A stretch of DNA of 53,463 nt, from assembly GCA_963170165.1 (NCBI GenBank), contig CAUJGQ010000155.1, positions 1-53,463 of the forward strand, read 5' to 3'. How positions within the stretch are numbered: the stretch's first letter is position 1; every line of letters starts with the position of its first letter. Position numbers and translations under genes: made by a program. Positions 25,991 to 33,458 of this stretch are shown here, in pieces. The notes under the pieces are model-generated. The model saw only the letters and a list, made by a program, of their open reading frames with translations. It was not told the origin of the DNA and did not search any database. This DNA comes from Chloroflexota bacterium. Lineage in GTDB: Bacteria > Chloroflexota > Dehalococcoidia > CAUJGQ01.

Positions 25991-26782
25991 TCACCTTCGG
26001 GCCGGCTTGACGGCCGCAAATGTCACGCCGCGCGTGCCAAACTGCCTTGCGTCTGATTCGTGCGCGCTTCCGGAAAACACATCCACCTGCTGGCCCCAGC
26101 GGACCTGGGTGAAGCCGGACTGCGCCAGCACCCATTGCCACTCTGCCTCCAGCAGAGCGCCGGCAATTCAGCCGGACCACAGGTCGATGTCGTCCTTCGC
26201 GTCCTGTGGCACCTCCTGATGGACAACGATGTCAGCGATCTGGATGCGGCCGCCTGGGCGCAGCACCCGAAAGACCTCGCGCATGACGCCGAGCTTGTCC
26301 GGGCAAAGGTTGATCACACCGTTGCTGATCACTACGTCGACACTGCCATCAGCCGCTGGCAAGTCCTCGGCGTAGCCGTGACGGGCCTCAACATTGGTGA
26401 GGCCGAGCGCTGCGGCGCCGGCTTGCGTCTTGAGCCGCATCGCCTCGGTCATATCCACCGCGATCACGCGCCCGGAGGGACCGATCTGCCGCGCCGCCTG
26501 CAACGTGTCGAAGCCGGCGCCGCAGCCGAGATCGAGCACCCGCTCACCTGGGTGCAGCCGGCCCAACGAGAATGGGTTGCCGGTGCCAGCGAAGGACTCC
26601 ACGGTGCTGGCTGGTAGCCAAGCGATGCCGGCTTTGTCATAGCCAAGCATCTGTGCCAACGGGCTGCCGGTATGGAAGTGGAACCCCTTGGCGGGTGTGA
26701 GCGCCACCTCCGTGTACTTGGCCGAAACCCGCGCACGCAGCTGATCGCGGTCTACACGAGACGCGGACACCGACGGTTCCAT
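25991..26782 (-). CDS. arsM: ArsM-like SAM-dependent methyltransferase, predicted selenoprotein (in-frame TGA)
   Basis: Reading through the TGA at 26168-26170 gives a 263-residue protein. The SAM domain has motif I VLDLGCGAG at about 82-90, VIAVDMTEAM, and the family marks GNPFSLG, SNGVINLCPDK (Cys160) and GGRIQIADIV. The TGA (residue 205) falls in DLWSG-U-IAGALLEAE. ArsM-type relatives have Cys there (DLWxGCIAGAL), and that Cys binds arsenic in characterised enzymes. The frame continues for 58 residues with the expected end (SGFTQVRW, VDVFSG, AAVKPARR) to a TGA at 25991. A SECIS-like hairpin starts right after the codon. Start is ATG 26782; GTG 26785 is possible. Product: methylated arsenic or another thiol-reactive substrate, inferred. 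A plain nonsense mutation is the alternative. Confidence 0.85.
26134..26167 (-). promoter_or_regulatory. SECIS-like hairpin directly after the in-frame TGA
   Basis: On the minus strand the 34 bases after the TGA fold as follows: lower stem ATTGCC (first six bases) with GGCAAT (last six), a GGC bulge, upper stem GCTCTGC with GCAGAGT (one G-U pair), and a five-base apical loop TGGAG. All six lower and six of seven upper pairs are Watson-Crick. Bacterial SECIS elements lie at this place, within the coding region and just 3' of the Sec codon, where SelB binds. Confidence 0.75.
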
Positions 26783-26859
26783 CACATCTGCCCTACCCGT
26801 TAACTCATCGCTGAGGTCACATCTGCGTGGCGCCCATGTTGCACGGGGCTGAGTAATTC

Positions 26860-26877
26860 GTCAATACGTTCCTTGAC
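26860..26877. promoter_or_regulatory. Inverted repeat overlapping two divergent -35 boxes, candidate ArsR operator
   Basis: GTCAA at 26860-26864 and TTGAC at 26873-26877 form a perfect inverted repeat with an 8-base spacer. The right arm is part of a TTGACA (26873-26878) facing arsR, with a weak TTATGT 15 bases later. The left arm is part of a TTGACG facing the methyltransferase gene. A repressor bound here would block both promoters. ArsR sites often have TCAA...TTGA arms, so the adjacent ArsR is the natural candidate. Confidence 0.55.
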
Positions 26878-26918
26878 AAATCATACGGTTGAGTTATGTC
26901 CGGAATGCACAGCGCCTC

Positions 26919-27589
26919 ATGAGTCACCGCGCCTTCAAGAACCGCCTCTATGCCGAGTTCGCCCGGATTGGAACCGCGCTTGCGAGTGATAAGCGGTTGG
27001 AGTTGCTCGACCTGCTCGCACAGGCGCCTCGCCATGTGAAGGGGCTGGCCTCCGAGATGGGGCTGCCCATGGCGAATGTCTCTCAGCACCTCCAGGTGCT
27101 GCGGCAGGCGCGGCTCGTCGAAGCGCAGCGCACCGGCGTGAAGGTCCAGTACCGGCTGGCAGGTGAGGATGTCCTACGGCTGTGGCTGGCGCTGCGCACA
27201 GTCGCGGAGACCCGACGCGCGGAGATCAGCGGCTGGCCGGCGAGTCCGAGATGCTGGAATCAGAGGACGCCGCCGTCCCGCGGAAAGAGCGGCTTGAACG
27301 GGCGGCACGCGGGGATGCCGTCGCGATCGACGTGCGTCCGGCGCTGGAATACGCCCACGGTCACCTGTCCAGCGCAATCTCCATGCCCGTTGAGACGCTT
27401 CCAGCGCGGCTTGGTGAGCTGTCAAAAGAGTAGACGATTGTGGCGTACTACCGTGGCGCCTACTGCCTCTTTGCCGGCGAGGCCGTCGCCTTCCTTCGCC
27501 AGCACGGCTTTGACGCCGTCCGGCTGGTGGGAGGCTGGTCTGAATGGCAGGCCAAGGGCCGGCCGGCTGCCTCAGAAACCACTGGATAG
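26919..27589 (+). pseudogene. arsR-rhodanese fusion gene, disrupted
   Basis: Residues from ATG 26919 form an ArsR-family helix-turn-helix domain: RAFKNRLYAEFARIG, KRLELLDLLAQAPRHVKGLA, then MANVSQHLQVLRQARLVEA. In intact relatives a rhodanese domain follows in the same chain. Here the frame shifts near 27225-27230, and the rhodanese part (AIDVRPALEYAHGHLSSAIS) continues in another frame, meets a TAG at 27431, and resumes with IVAYYRGAYCLFAGEAV to a stop at 27587. The active-site Cys of the YCRGxYC motif is Tyr. The DNA-binding part alone could still be made (as a protein with an unrelated tail) and repress the divergent operon. Confidence 0.8.
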
Positions 27590-27673
27590 CTGCAGGCGTA
27601 CCGGCCCAGCGGCACCCGCGGGCATGATGCGCGATCCAGCCTGTGCAGACACCGAAGTCCAGGCGAGGCGTGG

Positions 27674-29086
27674 TTACGACACGCCGGGCTCTACCGGCGT
27701 CGCGATCCCGGCGTGCGCCTCGATGACTTCGCCGGCGGCCAGGCAGATGTCCTCCCGGTAGCGCCGCGAGACCACCTGCACCCCCATCGGCAGGCCACGC
27801 AGCGGCTCGACCGGCACAGCCAGGCCGGGCAGGCCCAGCACCGGCAGCGTCAACTGGAATTGCAGCGCGTTCAGCATCCGCGCCGCTCCGGCTATCCCAT
27901 CGGTATCCACACCAACCGGCACCGCCACCTCTGCGCAGGACGGCATCACGATCACCGGGTAGGTCTCCATGAATAGACCCCACAGGCGGATCAAGGTGTC
28001 GCGCTCGGCCAGTGCGCTCAGGTAGTCCTCCAGGTCGTAGCCCCCCCGCAACTCAAACCAGGCATTGACGAACGCTTCAATACCCGGGTCGCCCGCATCC
28101 TTCACGGCGGGACGCAACGTCAGGTTGAGATCTGACAGTCCGATGGGGTGCCACAGCTCGGCGGCACGGGCCAGTTGCGGTGGTGCTACCTCCTCCACCT
28201 GGTATCCGGCCGCGGCCAGCGCCGTACCTGCCCGGCGGACAGCGGCCACAACGGCCGGATCGACCTCGATACCCGCCGGCGCGGTCACCAGTGCGGCGCG
28301 CACGGGCCGAGGGAGCGGCTCGCCTTCCAGCGGGGCGGGGGTCCACAGGGGATCACGCGGGTCGCGCGCCGCCATTACCGATAGCGCCAGCCGGATATCA
28401 CGTACACTGCGCGCCATCGGTCCGTTGACCGCCATCAACTGGCCGGACATGCGCCGGGAGACGGTAGCCGTACCGTTGAACGAGGCCACCCGGCCGGGGC
28501 TCGGCCGCAGGCCGGCCACGCCGTTGCAGTACGCCGGCCAGCGGATGGAGCCGCCGATATCGTTCCCCTGGGCGATCACTCCGATACCCGCCGCCAATGC
28601 CGCCCCTGCGCCGCCACTAGAGCCGCCGCACGTAAACGCCGGGTTCCAGGGATTGAGGGTGCGGCCGTGAAGGGCGTTGTCGGTCATGGCGCGCATCGAG
28701 AAGGCGGGGGCATTGGTCCGGCCAATGACGATCGCCCCGGCTCGGCGCAGGCTGCCCACCACCGGGCTATCCTCGGCGGCGATCAAGTTCCGAAAGATCG
28801 CCAGGCCATTGTCGGTCGGGCAGCCTGCCTGGTCGGTGTTGATTTTGGTGGTGACCGGCAGCCCGTGGAGCGGTCCCAATCGCTCGCCGGCCAGCCGGGC
28901 ACGGTCGGCGCGGTCTGCTTCCGCCAAGGCCTGATCCTCGAGCGTGAGTACCACCGCATTGATAGCCGGATTGACGGCGCGCAGGCGGTCCAGGTGAGCC
29001 TGGACGGCCTCCCGTGCGGATACCTGCCCCGTCTGGATCAGCGTTGCCAAGGACGTCGCATCAAGCTTCCACAGTGGCTCTGCCAT
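27674..29086 (-). CDS. Amidase signature (AS) family hydrolase
   Basis: Amidase of 470 residues, the usual length. The Ser-cisSer-Lys triad is visible: Lys81 in LPVTTKINTD, cis-Ser in FTCGGSSGGAG (156/157), and the nucleophile Ser180 in GNDIGGSIRWPA. Such enzymes hydrolyse amides, and sometimes carbamates, in the cytosol; no signal peptide is seen. The ATG at 29086 follows AAGGGG. Its 3' end contains one copy of the 104-bp repeat shared with the remnant at 25234-25538. No clear operon partner. Substrate unknown. Confidence 0.92.
   Translation of the reverse strand: MAEPLWKLDATSLATLIQTGQVSAREAVQAHLDRLRAVNPAINAVVLTLEDQALAEADRADRARLAGERLGPLHGLPVTTKINTDQAGCPTDNGLAIFRNLIAAEDSPVVGSLRRAGAIVIGRTNAPAFSMRAMTDNALHGRTLNPWNPAFTCGGSSGGAGAALAAGIGVIAQGNDIGGSIRWPAYCNGVAGLRPSPGRVASFNGTATVSRRMSGQLMAVNGPMARSVRDIRLALSVMAARDPRDPLWTPAPLEGEPLPRPVRAALVTAPAGIEVDPAVVAAVRRAGTALAAAGYQVEEVAPPQLARAAELWHPIGLSDLNLTLRPAVKDAGDPGIEAFVNAWFELRGGYDLEDYLSALAERDTLIRLWGLFMETYPVIVMPSCAEVAVPVGVDTDGIAGAARMLNALQFQLTLPVLGLPGLAVPVEPLRGLPMGVQVVSRRYREDICLAAGEVIEAHAGIATPVEPGVS
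27695..27798. repeat. 104-bp perfect direct repeat, copy 2
   Basis: Identical to 25255-25358 over 104 bases. It begins seven codons before the amidase stop and covers the codons for GLPMGVQ to the AHAGIATP end. Because the copy boundary is sharp at both ends, a recent duplication or gene conversion is likely. Confidence 0.95.
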
Positions 29087-29203
29087 CGCTTCACCCCTTC
29101 CGCGAACGTGCGTGCGGACAGCATGCCCGTTCCTTCACGTATGCGTGCATCATACGTGTACGTTTCGGCGGTAGGCACAGCTTGCGCGGCACCGCACAGC
29201 GAA

Positions 29204-29227
29204 GGCGCGCCCCACGCGGGACGCGCC
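29204..29227 (-). terminator. GC hairpin after the thiolase gene
   Basis: GGCGCG at 29204-29209 pairs with CGCGCC at 29222-29227 around a 12-base loop, 30 bases beyond the thiolase stop on the minus strand. Only a TTCGC follows, so termination would be weak. Confidence 0.3.
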
Positions 29228-29256
29228 CTCGGTCCTTAGCAAAGGTGCAGGCAGTC

Positions 29257-30468
29257 CTAGTCCGAGACGAGCACGAGGGTGCCCGTGGTGGACAGGGAGC
29301 CGCCGGTGCCGTTGACGACGCAGGAGCGGGCCTTGGTCTGCTTGCCGGGCAGACCGCTGAAGCCACCGTCTTCGGCCGTGCCGGAGAGCTGGCGGTAGGC
29401 TTCAACGAGCAACTGCATGCCGTACATGCCGGAGTGGTTAAAGGAGAGACCGCCGCCGTTGGTGTTGATCGGCAGGCGGCCACCGGGGGCCGCGTGGCCG
29501 TCCTTCCACAGGCGGAAGCCTTCGCCGCGCGGGGCCAGGCCGAGCATCTCGGCGGTGATACCGGCGGTGACGGTGAAGGAGTCGTAGATCATGGCCATTT
29601 CCATGTCTTCCGGCCCCATGCCGGCCATCTTGTAGGCCGCCGCCGCCGAGGCTGCCGCCGAGGTGGCGGTGAAGTCGCCCATCTCGATCATGTTCGAGTG
29701 GCTCATGTTCTCGCCCGCGCCGGCAATCCACACGGGCTTGGTCTTGAGACTGCGGGCGATTTCCGGACTGGTGATCAGCACCGCGCCGCCGTGGTCGGTG
29801 ACCAGGCAGACATGGAGCAGCGTGAGCGGCCAGGAGATCATGCGTGAGTTCTGCACCGTCTCCACGGAAATCGGCCCACCCTCCGGGTGCGTCTCCTTGG
29901 AATGCATGACGGCGCGCGGATTGAGGCCGGCCCACTGGCGGGTGACGACGGCAATATTGGCGAAGTCCTCCGGCGTGGTGCCGTAGCGGTAGTTGTGGCG
30001 CGTCATGGCGTGGGAGTAGTTGGAGGGCGCGCCGGAGAAGCCGTACGCCATGGTCATCTGGTTGCCGGGAGACCAGGGGTCGCCGGCGCCGCGCATGCCG
30101 CCCGTGCCGCGGCCGCGGTTGGCGCGGGCCGACCAGCCGGACTCGCCGTGACTGACCAGTGCCACGTCAATGACACCGGCGTGAATGGCGCACAGCGCGT
30201 GATGGACGTGCATCTCAAACGAGCAGCCACCGACCGAGGTGGTGTCGATGTACTTGGGATGCAGGCCAAGATGCTCGGCCAGTTCCGAGGACCAGCCGGC
30301 CGAGAACACGCCGTCGATGCGAGAGATGGGGATACCGGTCTGCTCGCTGACGTTCTTGATCGCTTCGATGTGTAGCTGGAGCGAGGTCTTGGGCGTCTTC
30401 GAGTAGCCGATCTCATTGGCTTCGGCCGCGCCGACGATCGCTGCTGCCTTGGAAATTGCTGCTGGCAT
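29257..30468 (-). CDS. Thiolase-family acetyl-CoA acyltransferase / SCP-x-like protein
   Basis: Protein of 403 residues with the thiolase fold of the SCP-x/lipid-transfer subgroup. The nucleophile is likely Cys82 in TSVGGCSFEMHVHHAL. A C-terminal His motif lies in GGLSFNHSGMYGM, and GTGGSLSTTGTLVL ends the protein. Members of this subgroup often need a DUF35/OB-fold partner, and such a gene lies 14 bases upstream. Reaction: thiolytic or retro-aldol cleavage, or condensation, of an acyl-CoA; which one is not visible. The ATG at 30468 has AAGGAGG nine bases away. Confidence 0.88.
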   Translation of the reverse strand: MPAAISKAAAIVGAAEANEIGYSKTPKTSLQLHIEAIKNVSEQTGIPISRIDGVFSAGWSSELAEHLGLHPKYIDTTSVGGCSFEMHVHHALCAIHAGVIDVALVSHGESGWSARANRGRGTGGMRGAGDPWSPGNQMTMAYGFSGAPSNYSHAMTRHNYRYGTTPEDFANIAVVTRQWAGLNPRAVMHSKETHPEGGPISVETVQNSRMISWPLTLLHVCLVTDHGGAVLITSPEIARSLKTKPVWIAGAGENMSHSNMIEMGDFTATSAAASAAAAYKMAGMGPEDMEMAMIYDSFTVTAGITAEMLGLAPRGEGFRLWKDGHAAPGGRLPINTNGGGLSFNHSGMYGMQLLVEAYRQLSGTAEDGGFSGLPGKQTKARSCVVNGTGGSLSTTGTLVLVSD

Positions 30469-30482
30469 CGGGCCGCGCCTCC

Positions 30483-30896
30483 TTATTCCACCACCCGCCA
30501 GAACGGGATGTGGACATCCTCGTTGGCCGGCTCGAATTCAACCTTCACCTTGGCGCCGATCTTGATGGTCTCCGGCTTGTTGGGGTCCACCCCGCGCAGC
30601 ACGGTGGCCATGCGGTCGCCCTCATTCAGGTCGATGTAGGCTGTGACGAATGGGGTTTCGTTCGCCCAGGCGCCCATCGCTCGATGCTGAACGGCGAAGG
30701 TGTGGATGCGGCCCTCACCGCTACCCTCGATCCACTCCAGCTCGCGCGCGTGGCAGAACGGGCAGATCAGGCGCGGATACCAGTGCACGCGGTTGCAGTT
30801 GGTGCACCGCGGCAGCATCAGCTTGCCTTCTTTGGCCCCATCCCAGAACGGCTTGGTATGCGGGCTGGGGTCCGGGATCGGCTTGTCGTATGGCAT
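30483..30896 (-). CDS. DUF35 zinc-ribbon/OB-fold protein, thiolase partner
   Basis: Protein of 137 residues. The N-terminal rubredoxin-like zinc ribbon has CTNCNRVHWYPRLICPFCHA (two CxxC pairs at about 31-34 and 45-48), followed by an OB-fold with SGEGRIHTFAVQHR and VTAYIDLNEGDRMAT. Proteins of this type bind SCP-x-like thiolases or acyl-CoA dehydrogenases (ChsH2 in steroid degradation is one) and help hold the acyl-CoA. The ATG at 30896 has AGAGGAGA upstream. It is translated just before the thiolase gene, as expected for a complex. Confidence 0.9.
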   Translation of the reverse strand: MPYDKPIPDPSPHTKPFWDGAKEGKLMLPRCTNCNRVHWYPRLICPFCHARELEWIEGSGEGRIHTFAVQHRAMGAWANETPFVTAYIDLNEGDRMATVLRGVDPNKPETIKIGAKVKVEFEPANEDVHIPFWRVVE

Positions 30897-31133
30897 CAAT
30901 CCGTCTCCTCTAGCACGTGGTGAGGGGCGCGACTCACCGCCCCCATTTGCTGAACCTTCGCGCCGAATCGCCACCGTTGTGCAGGTAGCAGCGTGGGTGA
31001 TGCTAGGGCTTTCTCGGGTGAGGGTCAAACCGCGCCCGTCTGGCCCAAGGAACAGTGTCGAGACCCCGAGCCGCAGGGCTACGCTGACGGTGGCTGGCCG
31101 GGGTGGGCCTGCACTGGAGAGGACGGCACCGGG

Positions 31134-32282
31134 ATGGATACCTCAGTCCGATTGCTGGTAGGCACGCGCAAGGGCGCTTGGATCTACACCTCAGACGAGC
31201 GGCGGGAGCGGTGGGAACTCTCCCAACCGATGCTCCCCGGCTGGTCCTTCTCGCACATGGCGGCGGACACACGCACCGGCGCACCGCGGCTGTACGCCGC
31301 CGCCAATCACTGGGCGTGGGGCAAGTCCGTCGCCAAGTCCGACGACCTGGGCCAGAGTTGGGATTACCGCAGCGAGGGACTGGCGTTCGCGCCGGATATG
31401 GGCATCTCAATCGAGAACATCTGGTGCGTGCAGCCCGGACACCCCTCGCAGCCGGGTGTCGTTTACGCCGGCACCCAGCCGGCGGGGCTCTATCGGAGCG
31501 AGGACTACGGCCGGTCCTGGCAGCCGGTCGAGAGCCTCAACCGCCACGCGCATCGCGAAAAGTGGAGCGGCACCGGCGGCGGCGCCTCCTGCGTGCATTC
31601 CATCGAGATTGACCCGCGCGACGCCAGCCACGTCTATATCTCGATCAGCGCCGGCGGCTCCTATGAGACCAGGGACGGTGGACAGAGCTGGACGACCTTT
31701 TCGCACACCGCCCGCGCCACCAACCCGGACGCGCTCACGATGCTGGCCGGGATGCGGGAGCGATTCCCCGAGTTCTTCCCGGATGGGGTGGACCCGGCGG
31801 CAATTGACGAGATGCACCGGATGCGTATTGACCGCAAGCATCCGGACCGCCTGTGGACCCAGACACACGTCGGTGTCTTCCGCTCCGACGACGGCGGCGC
31901 TACCTGGCACGATGTAACGGTTGGTCTGCCGTCGTTCCACGGCTTTCCAATCGCCGTGACCAAGAGCGGCGAAGACGGTGTATACGTCGTGCCGATCGCC
32001 TTTGAAGCTGACAACTTCCGCGTGTGCCCCGGCCAGCTCGCCATCTACCGCACGCGCACCGCTGGCTGCACCTGGGAGGCGCTCACCTGCGGCCTGCCAG
32101 GCCCGCACGACTACCAGAGCGTCTACCGCGATGCGCTCGACACCGACGACCTCACGCCAGGCGGCGTGTACTTCGGCACCACCAACGGTGAGGTGTATGC
32201 CAGCGCCAACGGTGGGGACCACTGGCAGCGCCTTCCCGGCACCCTGCCTCCAATCCTGTCGGTGACCGCGCTGACCATGTAA
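31134..32282 (+). CDS. Asp-box (BNR) beta-propeller, sialidase/sortilin-like fold
   Basis: Protein of 382 residues made of propeller blades. Five Asp-box motifs of the SxDxGxxW kind are visible: SDDLGQSWD, SEDYGRSWQ, TRDGGQSWT, SDDGGATWH and SANGGDHWQ. The N-terminus (VRLLVGTRKGAWIY) is typical of cytosolic photosynthesis-assembly or glycosidase-like propellers, and there is no signal peptide. No catalytic Tyr/Glu pair of sialidases can be assigned by eye. Start at ATG 31134 with GGAGAGGA upstream. It lies between the divergent DUF35-thiolase pair and the convergent hydratase. Function unknown. Confidence 0.82.
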   Translation: MDTSVRLLVGTRKGAWIYTSDERRERWELSQPMLPGWSFSHMAADTRTGAPRLYAAANHWAWGKSVAKSDDLGQSWDYRSEGLAFAPDMGISIENIWCVQPGHPSQPGVVYAGTQPAGLYRSEDYGRSWQPVESLNRHAHREKWSGTGGGASCVHSIEIDPRDASHVYISISAGGSYETRDGGQSWTTFSHTARATNPDALTMLAGMRERFPEFFPDGVDPAAIDEMHRMRIDRKHPDRLWTQTHVGVFRSDDGGATWHDVTVGLPSFHGFPIAVTKSGEDGVYVVPIAFEADNFRVCPGQLAIYRTRTAGCTWEALTCGLPGPHDYQSVYRDALDTDDLTPGGVYFGTTNGEVYASANGGDHWQRLPGTLPPILSVTALTM

Positions 32283-32324
32283 CAGGCTGGTGGACAGCGG
32301 CAACGCGATTGCCGCTGTCCCCGC

Positions 32325-33140
32325 CTACCTGCCCTGGAAGCTGGCCGGCCGTTTCTCGCGGATCGCGCGGGGGCCCTCGCGCGCGTCCTCGGTGCTGGCA
32401 GCGATGGTCTGCAGCCACTGGGCCATCGTCAGCGCTGTATCGATGTCCACGCCCTGGGACTTGTAGGCGAGTTGCTTCATATATTGCACGGCCACCGGCG
32501 CCGAGGCCGCCAGCTCGCGGGCAAAGCCGAGCACCTCATCCATCAGCTGCTCCGGCTCCACCACGCGCGAGACGTAGCCCATCGCCAGCGCCTCTGCTGC
32601 GGAGAAGGTACGGCTGGTCCACAACAGCTCCAGCGCTTTGGCCATGCCCACAATCCGTGGCAGAAAGTAACACCCACCGTTGCCGGGAATGATGGCGTTG
32701 CGGCTGTAGGCTTGGGTGAACTTGGCGGCGCTAGACGCGATCCGGATATCAGCCCAACTGGCCAGGTCCATACCCGCGCCCGCTGCTGCGCCGTTCACCG
32801 CCGCGAGATAGGGCTTGTCTAGCTGGGCCACGGCGCGACCCACCCGCTGGATGCCGCGCAGGTTGTAGCGGCGGTCTGCCGGTGATGGTGGCCGGTCGTC
32901 CTGGATATCACGATCGGCAATCGTGCGGCCGGAGATGTCCTGGCCGGAGCAGAATCCCCGCCCAGCGCCGGTCAGCACCACCACCCGCACCCCGCCATCC
33001 ACCCAGGCGCGGTCAATGTACTCGGCCAGACCGGCAGTGAGATCGACCGAGAGGGCATTGAGCCGTTCCGGCCGGTTCAGGGTAATGACGGCGATCTGGT
33101 CCTGAACGTCGTATAGCACATCCGGGTGCTCGGCGGTCAC
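32325..33140 (-). CDS. Enoyl-CoA hydratase/isomerase (crotonase) family protein
   Basis: Crotonase-fold enzyme of 271 residues. VITLNRPERLNALSVDL, the oxyanion-hole region GAGRGFCSGQDI and the second one VNGAAAGAGMDLA are clear. In the catalytic region IIPGNGGCYFLPRIVG the usual Glu is replaced (PGNGG instead of PExG or PDGG), so the reaction could be isomerisation, hydrolysis or hydration. The start is GTG 33140 with AAGGAGG six bases upstream. It fits the acyl-CoA theme of the neighbouring thiolase but stands as a single gene. Confidence 0.87.
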   Translation of the reverse strand: MTAEHPDVLYDVQDQIAVITLNRPERLNALSVDLTAGLAEYIDRAWVDGGVRVVVLTGAGRGFCSGQDISGRTIADRDIQDDRPPSPADRRYNLRGIQRVGRAVAQLDKPYLAAVNGAAAGAGMDLASWADIRIASSAAKFTQAYSRNAIIPGNGGCYFLPRIVGMAKALELLWTSRTFSAAEALAMGYVSRVVEPEQLMDEVLGFARELAASAPVAVQYMKQLAYKSQGVDIDTALTMAQWLQTIAASTEDAREGPRAIREKRPASFQGR

Positions 33141-33353
33141 AGTCGTCCTCCTTCGGGCGCGCGCGGCGCGTCTCCCCGTCTGGTATAGCCGATTTCGGCG
33201 CCTGCCTCACGTACCGTGCTGGCCCGACCCCGCTGGCCGCCGCCCTGGCAAGTGATCAGGCATTACCCCACAACATATCCGGAACCACCCCGCAGTCATG
33301 TCATCCCGCACCGGGCGATCCGCCGCGCGCAAACCGGACAGACATGTACACCT

Positions 33354-33376
33354 GCGTCATCAAACACTTGATGCGC
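33354..33376. promoter_or_regulatory. CATCAA-N4-TTGATG palindrome, candidate operator
   Basis: CATCAA at 33358-33363 and TTGATG at 33368-33373 form a perfect inverted repeat around ACAC. GCG/CGC bases extend it on both sides with one extra T on the left. It lies about 85 bases before the operon's first start codon. The half-sites point the opposite way to an FNR box. Confidence 0.45.
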
Positions 33377-33380
33377 CACA

Positions 33381-33393
33381 CCAGGGGTCCTGG
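33381..33393. promoter_or_regulatory. CCAGG-GGT-CCTGG inverted repeat
   Basis: A perfect 5-base inverted repeat with a three-base centre, five bases after the CATCAA palindrome. Possible second half of a composite regulator site. Confidence 0.3.
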
Positions 33394-33401
33394 ATGTGAC
33401 G

Positions 33402-33427
33402 TGCACAGGAATACACACACTTGTGCA
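33402..33427. promoter_or_regulatory. TGCACA-N14-TGTGCA inverted repeat
   Basis: Six-base arms at 33402-33407 and 33422-33427 are centred 20 bases apart, about two helical turns, as expected for a dimeric regulator. The site ends 31 bases before the MobB-FmdE start. Confidence 0.35.
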
Positions 33428-33458
33428 TGTGAAAACTAACGCAACTGACAAATTCGCC

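Larger units (their letters stand above)
33141..33458. other. Divergent regulatory gap upstream of the molybdoenzyme operon
   Basis: This 318-base gap between the hydratase gene and the MobB-FmdE gene has no convincing gene. Its right half holds three inverted repeats (listed separately) within 75 bases and is the likely promoter region of the long operon. No consensus sigma-70 promoter was found. A frame open from GTG 33396 joins the MobB frame but has no ribosome site. Confidence 0.5.

Noticed and set aside
27431-27433. TAG in the arsR-rhodanese gene as a recoded (pyrrolysine) codon
   Set aside because: The same gene also has a frameshift and lost its active-site Cys, so decay is the simpler reading.
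33354-33376. FNR/CRP-type site before the molybdoenzyme operon
   Set aside because: FNR needs TTGAT-N4-ATCAA; here the arms are in the reverse order (ATCAA then TTGAT).
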